Below, in pieces: positions 58,892-64,000 of a stretch of 64,000 nt of DNA; position 1 is the stretch's first letter, and each line of letters starts with the position of its first letter. Where the stretch lies: positions 1-64,000 of the forward strand of contig CALXDJ010000007.1 in the NCBI GenBank assembly GCA_944387035.1, given 5' to 3'. A program made the position numbers and the translations under genes. Origin of the DNA: an uncultured Oscillospiraceae bacterium. GTDB lineage: Bacteria > Bacillota > Clostridia > Oscillospirales > Oscillospiraceae. The notes under the pieces were generated by a model, which made no database searches, was not told the DNA's origin, and saw only the letters and a program-made list of their open reading frames with translations.

Positions 58892-60412
58892 TTACTTATT
58901 GATGTTCAGCTTGGCAGAACGCTTGTTGCCGTACCACAGGATGATGCCCACATAGGCCACAGCAGCCGCAATGCCGATGCCGTAGGCAACCGGCCAAACA
59001 ATGTTGAAGCCGATCTTGGCGTTGGCGATGTAGGTCACGGTGATGAAGGTATACCAGGCACCGGGGATCATGGGAATCCAAACCCACTTGCTCTTGCCGT
59101 TTTCAAACATCCAGATGGCGATAGCCAGGAAGGCAAACAGGGACAGGGTCTGGTTGGACCATGCGAAGTAACGCCACAGGATATTGAAGCCCTGGGAGTT
59201 CATCTTGGCAAACACCAGGACCACAGCCACCAGGGCAAAGATCACGGCAGACAGGCCCAGGCGCTTGGCCTTGGAGCTCTGGTCAATGTTGAAGGATTCG
59301 GAGATCTGCAGACGCAGGCCGCGCAGTGCGGTATCGCCGGAAGTGATGGGCAGCACGATGATACCCAACAAGGCAACGAGGCCGCCCACATTGCCCAGAA
59401 TGTCACGGCAGACCACACCAACAGTACCGGTAGCCAGGCTGGCATTGGCCTCCTGCAGGCCCAGGTTGTACACGCCCATAGCGGCAGCAGCCCACACCAT
59501 TGCGATGAAGCCTTCCAGAACCATCATGTTGTAGAAGGTCATACGGCCCTGCTTCTCGCTCTTCATGGAGCGGGAAATGATAGCCGTCTGGGTGGAGTGG
59601 AAGCCGGAGAGCATACCGCAGGCCACGGTGATGAAGAAGATGGGGATGAAGTGCTGGGCGGTGAAGTACTCGCCATAGCTGAAGGGCACCTGAGTAGCAC
59701 CGTCCTCAGCCAGGGTGAAGGCGTTGAGCGCCACACCATGCCAGTCATCCCACAGGTTCAGCAGGGGATAGCCCTTGACAAACAGGCCGATGAACACGCC
59801 CAGGGCGGAGAACATCAGGATCGCACCGAAGATGGGATAGATCCGGCCGATGATCTTGTCGATGGGGAACAGGGTTGCAATCAGGTAATAGACAAAGATT
59901 ACACCATAGATGATCCAGGTGGTGGGATCCGTGGCAGAGCCGCTGAAATGGAACACCTGCGTTGCGGCAATGTCGCCGGGGGTGTAGATAAACACGGCGC
60001 CGACCAACAGCAGCAGCAGGCTGCAGAAGACCTGATACACGCCGTAAACACCCTTGTTGGAGTACTTACGGATCATGGAGGCCATCTGAGAACCACCGTC
60101 ACGCAGGCAGATCATGCCGGAGAAATAGTCGTGCATGGCGCCGCCGATGATGTTGGTGATGGGGATCGTGATAAATGCGATGGGTCCAAAGAGGATGCCC
60201 TGAATGGGTCCAAAAATGGGGCCGGTGCCCGCGATGTTCAGCAGGTTGATCAGGCCGTTTTTCCAGCCCCGCATGGGGACATAGTCCACACCGTCCTGCT
60301 TGGAATAGGCGGGTGTTTCCCGGTCATCAGGTCCGAAAACCTTTTCGCAGAACTTGCCGTACAGGGCGGCGCCCACGAACAGGATGACGAGACCCAGAAC
60401 AAATGTTGCCAT
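58892..60412 (-). CDS. cstA: CstA-family carbon starvation/peptide transporter, 506 aa
   Basis: Multi-span membrane protein (about 14 helices). Family signatures: NIAGTGPIFGPIQGILFGPI, DYFSGMICLRDGGSQ, HSTQTAIISRSM and LPITSGDTALRGLRLQISES. CstA proteins import peptides or pyruvate. It is shorter than E. coli CstA (about 700 aa), as usual for clostridial members. ATG at 60412 follows AAGGAGTG. Preceded by a long leader region and possibly controlled by the GntR protein encoded upstream. Confidence 0.93.
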   Translation of the reverse strand: MATFVLGLVILFVGAALYGKFCEKVFGPDDRETPAYSKQDGVDYVPMRGWKNGLINLLNIAGTGPIFGPIQGILFGPIAFITIPITNIIGGAMHDYFSGMICLRDGGSQMASMIRKYSNKGVYGVYQVFCSLLLLLVGAVFIYTPGDIAATQVFHFSGSATDPTTWIIYGVIFVYYLIATLFPIDKIIGRIYPIFGAILMFSALGVFIGLFVKGYPLLNLWDDWHGVALNAFTLAEDGATQVPFSYGEYFTAQHFIPIFFITVACGMLSGFHSTQTAIISRSMKSEKQGRMTFYNMMVLEGFIAMVWAAAAMGVYNLGLQEANASLATGTVGVVCRDILGNVGGLVALLGIIVLPITSGDTALRGLRLQISESFNIDQSSKAKRLGLSAVIFALVAVVLVFAKMNSQGFNILWRYFAWSNQTLSLFAFLAIAIWMFENGKSKWVWIPMIPGAWYTFITVTYIANAKIGFNIVWPVAYGIGIAAAVAYVGIILWYGNKRSAKLNINK

Positions 60413-60889
60413 AAACACACACTCCTTCTAGTCACTTCGAAAAGTGTTTTGAGTTGCGGAGAACCTCCCAATTCAGTTCTCCGCCGGCCGGCACTGCCGA
60501 CCATTGCGCTGTGCCAATGGGTTTGCTTTTACGCTCCCTTCTTTTCGTTCCGTCCAGCCTTCCCCGCCGGGCGGAAAACTGCAGCCTTCCCATCAGGGAA
60601 CCTGCCGGACGAAAGCCCGGAATGCGCGCCGGACTCCCTTCTCCGGTGCACATTATACACCTCTGTTTTCTCTTTTTGAAAGGGGCTAACGCAAAATTTG
60701 TGTACAATTTGTGAATAAGGGTGTTTCTTTTGGCAATCACGCACAAAAAATCTACGTTTTAAACAACCGGTTTCGGAATGTCCATCGATTTCGTCAGTCC
60801 TTGATTGTGCATTTTCCCTATTTTCCGCAGGAGCTCCCGTCAATTTGCCGGAAGCGGTCTTCCGGGCAAATTGGCCGTTCCTTCCCGGC
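60413..60889. other. 477-bp spacer upstream of cstA
   Basis: No gene supported. A direct repeat ATTTGTG-TACA-ATTTGTG lies near 60696-60714 and could be an operator. A long imperfect hairpin (CAATTTGCCGGAAG with CTTCCGGGCAAATTG, about 60842-60874) sits just past the end of the GntR gene and may terminate it. Confidence 0.4.
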
Positions 60890-61576
60890 TCACTGCTCTT
60901 CCAGGGTATTGATGAGGTGCCGCATGTGGATGCTCATGGCATGGCTGGCACCCACTTCATCCCGCTTGAGCAGGAAATCCAGAATAATCCGGTTATCCGC
61001 CAGAGCCGTGTCCTGCATCTTCTGGCGGTTATGGGCGATCTGCAAAATCTCGTTGACGGCACTGTTAATAATCGGATAGAGCCGGCGCATGTATTCATTA
61101 TGGGAAGCTTTGATAATGGCCCAGTGGAACTCCTGGTCCGCCAGGGGCCAGTCTCCCCCCTCCGCCGCCACCTGCTCTACCCGGCGGCCCTTCTTCACGA
61201 TCTGCTCCAACTCCTCATCGGTGGCCCGGCTGCAGGCCAGCGCCACCGTGGCAGGCTCAAAGATCAGCCGCATCTCAAACAGGTCCTTGGCCCGGACCCG
61301 GGACCGCATCCCCGCCAGGCCCGTCAGATCCAGTCCCTGGGAGGGCAGCGCTTCTTTGACAAAGGTTCCCTTCCCCCGCCGGATCTCCAGCACTCCCTGA
61401 GCCACCAAGAACGAGATGGCCTCCCGTAAGGTCGTGCGGCTGACCTGCAGAGCCTGGCTGAGCTCATTTTCATTGGGCAGCTTGCTTCCCAGAGGATACC
61501 GCCCCTCATCCACGATCAATTCATACAGACGGTCTGCTGTCTGCTCCGACAGCTTGGCCTTTCTTGCCTCCGCCAT
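60890..61576 (-). CDS. GntR/FadR-family (FCD) regulator, 228 aa
   Basis: N-terminal winged helix (ADRLYELIVDEGRYPLGSKL, then NELSQALQVSRTTLREAISF) and C-terminal FCD helical ligand domain with metal-type His (LADQEFHWAIIKASHN, SIHMRHLINTLEEQ). Complete, unlike the GntR copy at 31997-32704. Three ATG codons lie in a row; I chose 61576, 7 nt after GGAGG. Divergent from the 2-oxoacid oxidoreductase operon and upstream of cstA on the same strand; either could be its target. Confidence 0.85.
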   Translation of the reverse strand: MAEARKAKLSEQTADRLYELIVDEGRYPLGSKLPNENELSQALQVSRTTLREAISFLVAQGVLEIRRGKGTFVKEALPSQGLDLTGLAGMRSRVRAKDLFEMRLIFEPATVALACSRATDEELEQIVKKGRRVEQVAAEGGDWPLADQEFHWAIIKASHNEYMRRLYPIINSAVNEILQIAHNRQKMQDTALADNRIILDFLLKRDEVGASHAMSIHMRHLINTLEEQ

Positions 61577-61626
61577 CATCATCCCTCCTTGTTTTTGTGC
61601 CAATTGCTAAAATCCGTGCCGGCCTC

Positions 61627-61667
61627 TTGACATCGTATGTTGCCGGATGTACAATGACATCATACAA
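61627..61667 (+). promoter_or_regulatory. promoter with repeated TGACATC operator
   Basis: TTGACA (61627-61632), 17-nt spacer, TACAAT (61650-61655). TGACATC occurs at 61628 and again at 61655 (28 bp apart, each followed by a TA-rich tail), and GATGTACAATGACATC forms a small inverted repeat over the -10 box. A good candidate site for the divergent GntR protein. Confidence 0.65.
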
Positions 61668-61725
61668 CAGAACCAGAAATAATACAACTAAAATTTTTGA
61701 CTGAAATTGGGAGGAGGCTTTCTCC

Positions 61726-62406
61726 GTGACGGCTGCAGCAATGTGCGCCCACCGCATCACCATCATTACCGGCCACTATGGGACCGGGAAAACGGAGTTT
61801 GCGGTGAATCTGGCCCTGGCATTGGCCCGGGAACGGCCCCGGGTCATGCTGGCGGATCTGGATATTGTCAATCCCTACTTCCGCTCCCGGGAACGGCGGG
61901 ACCTGCTGGAAAGTGCCGGAATCCGGCTGATCTCCTCCTCGCAGGCCTGCTCCGATGCCGACGTCCCCGCCCTGCCGGCGGAGCTGCTGGCCATTCTGGA
62001 GGACCGGTCCATCACCGGGATTCTGGATATCGGCGGCGATCCGGTGGGCGCCCGGGTATTGGCCCGGTTCCTGCCCAAGATTCAGGCAGAAGACTACCAG
62101 CTTCTCTACATACTCAACGCCAACCGTCCCGAAGTCCGCACGCCGGAAGCGGCGGTGCGCTACCTGCGGGGCATTGAGCAGACCACGGGTCTGACGTGCA
62201 CGGGTCTTGTAAACAACACCCATCTGTGCGGCGAAACTACCCTCCGGGAGATCCGCAAGGGTGCAGCCCTTGCCGCCGCCGTCCGGGACGTCACCGGCAT
62301 CCCGGTGATCTGCCACATGGCCGAGCAGCGCTTCACCGATTCATTGTCCGATCTGCCGGAAACGGTATTTCCAATTACCATCCAGATGAAAAAGCCGTGG
62401 GAATAA
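61726..62406 (+). CDS. ParA/MinD-like P-loop ATPase, 226 aa
   Basis: Nucleotide-binding protein with P-loop ITGHYGTGKTEFAVN, a Walker-B-like LADLDIVNPYFRSRE and ILDIGGDPVGARVL as switch region, giving the fold of ParA/MinD/NifH-type ATPases. No DNA-binding or membrane-targeting extension is evident. Begins at GTG after GGGAGGAGG. It is the first gene of an operon with ferredoxin and 2-oxoacid:ferredoxin oxidoreductase subunits, so a role in assembly or cofactor handling of that complex is plausible but unproven. Confidence 0.7.
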   Translation: MTAAAMCAHRITIITGHYGTGKTEFAVNLALALARERPRVMLADLDIVNPYFRSRERRDLLESAGIRLISSSQACSDADVPALPAELLAILEDRSITGILDIGGDPVGARVLARFLPKIQAEDYQLLYILNANRPEVRTPEAAVRYLRGIEQTTGLTCTGLVNNTHLCGETTLREIRKGAALAAAVRDVTGIPVICHMAEQRFTDSLSDLPETVFPITIQMKKPWE

Positions 62407-62438
62407 CCCGGCACATGGGGAAGGAGGTCCACACCATC

Positions 62439-62651
62439 ATGAGTGCGAAAGTCACGTTCCAGTCTGATCGCTGCAAGGGGTGCGAGCTGTGCACCACCGT
62501 CTGCCCCAAGCACATTGTGGCCATCGACAAGTCCGTCATCAACCGCAAGGGCTATCATCCCGCCACCGTCACCGACATGAGTCAGTGCATCGCCTGTGCC
62601 AGCTGCGCCAAGATCTGCCCGGATTCCGTCATCACTGTGGAAAAGTTCTGA
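62439..62651 (+). CDS. 4Fe-4S ferredoxin subunit of 2-oxoacid oxidoreductase, 70 aa
   Basis: Two CxxCxxCxxxCP clusters (CKGCELCTTVCP and CIACASCAKICP) for two 4Fe-4S centres. Equivalent to the delta subunit (KorD/VorD) that carries electrons from the enzyme to ferredoxin. Good ribosome-binding site (AAGGAGG). Directly upstream of the alpha subunit. Confidence 0.9.
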   Translation: MSAKVTFQSDRCKGCELCTTVCPKHIVAIDKSVINRKGYHPATVTDMSQCIACASCAKICPDSVITVEKF

Positions 62652-62669
62652 CGAAGGAGGTCGTCAATC

Positions 62670-63740
62670 GTGGAAAAGGAACTCTGGAAAGGCAATGAAG
62701 CCATTGCGGAGGCCGCCATTCGGGCCGGCTGCAACTGCTTCTTCGGTTATCCCATCACCCCGCAGAGCGAGGTCCCGGAATATATGTCCGTCCATCTGCC
62801 CGAGGCCGGCGGCGTATTTGTCCAGTCCGAGTCTGAGGTGGCCGCCATCAACATGGTCTACGGCGCCGCGGGCGCTGGTATGCGGGCCATGACCTCGTCC
62901 TCCTCCCCGGGCATCAGCCTCAAGCAGGAGGGCATCTCCTACCTGGCCGGTGCGGAGCTTCCCTGCGTCATTGTCAACTGCATGCGCGGCGGTCCGGGCC
63001 TGGGCACCATTCAGCCCAGCCAGGGCGATTACTTCCAGGCCACCCGCGGCGGCGGCAACGGCGACTACCGCACCGTGGTGCTGGCGCCGTCCAACGTGCA
63101 GGAGACCGTGGACTTCGTCCAGCAGGCCTTTGACATTGCCGACCAGTACCGAAATCCCGTCATAGTGGTGTGTGACGGCCTGATCGGCCAGATGATGGAA
63201 CCCATCGAGTGGCACCCCGTGCCCAAGCGGAATCTGCCGCCCAAGGACTGGGCGGCCTGCGGCCGCCGGGACCGGGATCATCACAACGTGATCAACTCCC
63301 TGTACATGGACCCCGAGGAATGTGACCGCCACAACCTCCATCTGGAAGAAAAATATGCCCAGATCCAGGCCAACGAAACCCGCTGGGAAGCGGTCCACTG
63401 CGATGACGCCGAAATCGTCATCACCGCCTACGGCACTCCCGCCCGGATTGCCCTGACCGCCCTGGAGACCCTGCGGGCCGAGGGCATCAAGGTCGGCCTC
63501 TTCCGCCCCATCACCCTGTGGCCCTTCCCGGAGAAGGCCCTTCATGAGCTGGCCGGCGCCGCCCACGTCCGGGCGTTCCTGGATGTGGAGATGAGCTCCT
63601 CCGGTCAGATGCTCGACGACGTCCGCCTGGCGGTGGAAGGCCAAAAGCCCGTCCATTATCTGGGCCACGCCGGCGGCGTGATGCCCACGGTGGAAGAAAT
63701 GGTGGAATCCGTCAAGCGCCTGGAGAAGGAGGTCAAGTGA
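62670..63740 (+). CDS. 2-oxoacid:ferredoxin oxidoreductase alpha subunit (VorB/KorA type), 356 aa
   Basis: Oxidative decarboxylation of branched-chain 2-oxoacids or 2-oxoglutarate to acyl-CoA with reduced ferredoxin. The subunit shows CNCFFGYPITPQSEVPEYMS, TSSSSPGISLKQEGISYLAG and RGGPGLGTIQPSQGDYFQAT. It starts at GTG after AAGGAGGTC. Sequence alone favours the VorB group (3-methyl-2-oxobutanoate) but the substrate is not certain. Confidence 0.9.
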   Translation: MEKELWKGNEAIAEAAIRAGCNCFFGYPITPQSEVPEYMSVHLPEAGGVFVQSESEVAAINMVYGAAGAGMRAMTSSSSPGISLKQEGISYLAGAELPCVIVNCMRGGPGLGTIQPSQGDYFQATRGGGNGDYRTVVLAPSNVQETVDFVQQAFDIADQYRNPVIVVCDGLIGQMMEPIEWHPVPKRNLPPKDWAACGRRDRDHHNVINSLYMDPEECDRHNLHLEEKYAQIQANETRWEAVHCDDAEIVITAYGTPARIALTALETLRAEGIKVGLFRPITLWPFPEKALHELAGAAHVRAFLDVEMSSSGQMLDDVRLAVEGQKPVHYLGHAGGVMPTVEEMVESVKRLEKEVK

Positions 63741-63741
63741 C

Positions 63742-64000
63742 ATGGCGATTGTATATCAAAAGTCCGCCGGATTGACCGACAGTGAACTGCACTACTGCCC
63801 CGGCTGCAATCACGGCATTATCCATAAGCTGGTGGCCGAATCCCTGGTGGAACTGGGACTGCTGGACGACGCCATCGGCGTCTGCCCGGTAGGCTGCTCG
63901 GTCTTCGCCTACAACTACTTCAGCTGCGACATGCTGGAAGCCGCCCATGGCCGGGCTCCCGCCGTCGCCACCGGCATCAAGCGCACCCATCCCACCCAGG
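63742..64000 (+). CDS. 2-oxoacid:ferredoxin oxidoreductase beta subunit, partial
   Basis: The N-terminal 86 codons of the TPP-binding subunit (VorA/KorB type), cut by the window end. HYCPGCNHGIIHKLVAESLV is the typical start with the CPGC motif, followed by GVCPVGCSVFAYNYF and HGRAPAVATGIKRTHP, the beginning of the TPP site. ATG follows the alpha-subunit stop by 1 nt. The gamma subunit is expected next. Confidence 0.9.
   Translation, partial: MAIVYQKSAGLTDSELHYCPGCNHGIIHKLVAESLVELGLLDDAIGVCPVGCSVFAYNYFSCDMLEAAHGRAPAVATGIKRTHPTQ

Overview
The window looks like chromosomal DNA of a GC-rich, anaerobic Firmicute of the Oscillospiraceae type (relatives of Flavonifractor, Oscillibacter or Lawsonibacter). 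This is an inference from gene content: T-box and FMN riboswitch control, strong AGGAGG ribosome-binding sites, type III glutamine synthetase, an adenylosuccinate synthetase/lyase pair, CstA, ferredoxin-dependent 2-oxoacid oxidoreductase and a TspO homologue. It holds one integrated mobile element, several metabolic operons, a probable retron and some decaying loci.

1-8,348 is the right-hand part of an integrative element; its left end lies outside the window. It carries a tyrosine integrase, two divergent XRE regulators, an excisionase-like protein, a ribbon-helix-helix protein with triplicated operators, a candidate small RNA, an HUH rolling-circle replication initiator, a second Rep-like protein that has lost its HUH histidines, an 87-bp tandem repeat and a tRNA 3'-end remnant (8,321-8,348) as the probable attachment site. 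The integrase and cro-like genes are driven by two nearly identical promoter-operator modules, and a 30-bp sequence containing a 17-bp palindrome occurs twice in inverted orientation.

8,436-15,629 is a D-amino-acid catabolic locus: GntP permease, N-acyl-D-amino-acid deacylase, RidA and a D-threonine-aldolase-like PLP enzyme on the minus strand, a divergent YheO/DauR-type regulator, and an Fe-S aldo/keto reductase downstream. 15,769-16,987 is a retron-type reverse transcriptase behind a consensus promoter and a structured non-coding leader. 17,013-23,544 is a tripartite tricarboxylate transporter locus with an RraA-like aldolase, two D-2-hydroxyacid dehydrogenases and a LysR regulator; a deletion has joined the truncated tctA to the tail of an EamA transporter.

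23,700-30,526 holds a small lipoprotein, TspO, the FMN-riboswitch-controlled ribD-ribE-ribBA-ribH operon and an unrecognised three-gene membrane/repeat-protein operon. 30,739-32,704 is a decaying fatty-acid-type locus (3-hydroxyacyl-CoA dehydrogenase, a 3' gene remnant, a GntR regulator with an internal amber codon). 33,165-34,887 has a lone tyrosine recombinase, a 95-aa orphan and a candidate standalone structured RNA.

35,059-49,590 is mostly housekeeping: tex, a DUF4230 protein, a DUF1846 protein, purA, purB, T-box-controlled asnB, type III glnA, lrgAB and a CoA-transferase. 49,768-58,708 contains a phospholipase-C-like protein and then a complete aromatic amino acid operon (aroF, tyrA, aroB, aroA, aroC, pheA, fused aroE-aroK, aroQ), preceded by a previously unannotated Tyr/Phe-rich leader peptide and an attenuator whose alternative stems can be read directly in the sequence. 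58,892-64,000 has cstA, a GntR regulator and the start of a 2-oxoacid:ferredoxin oxidoreductase operon that runs off the window.
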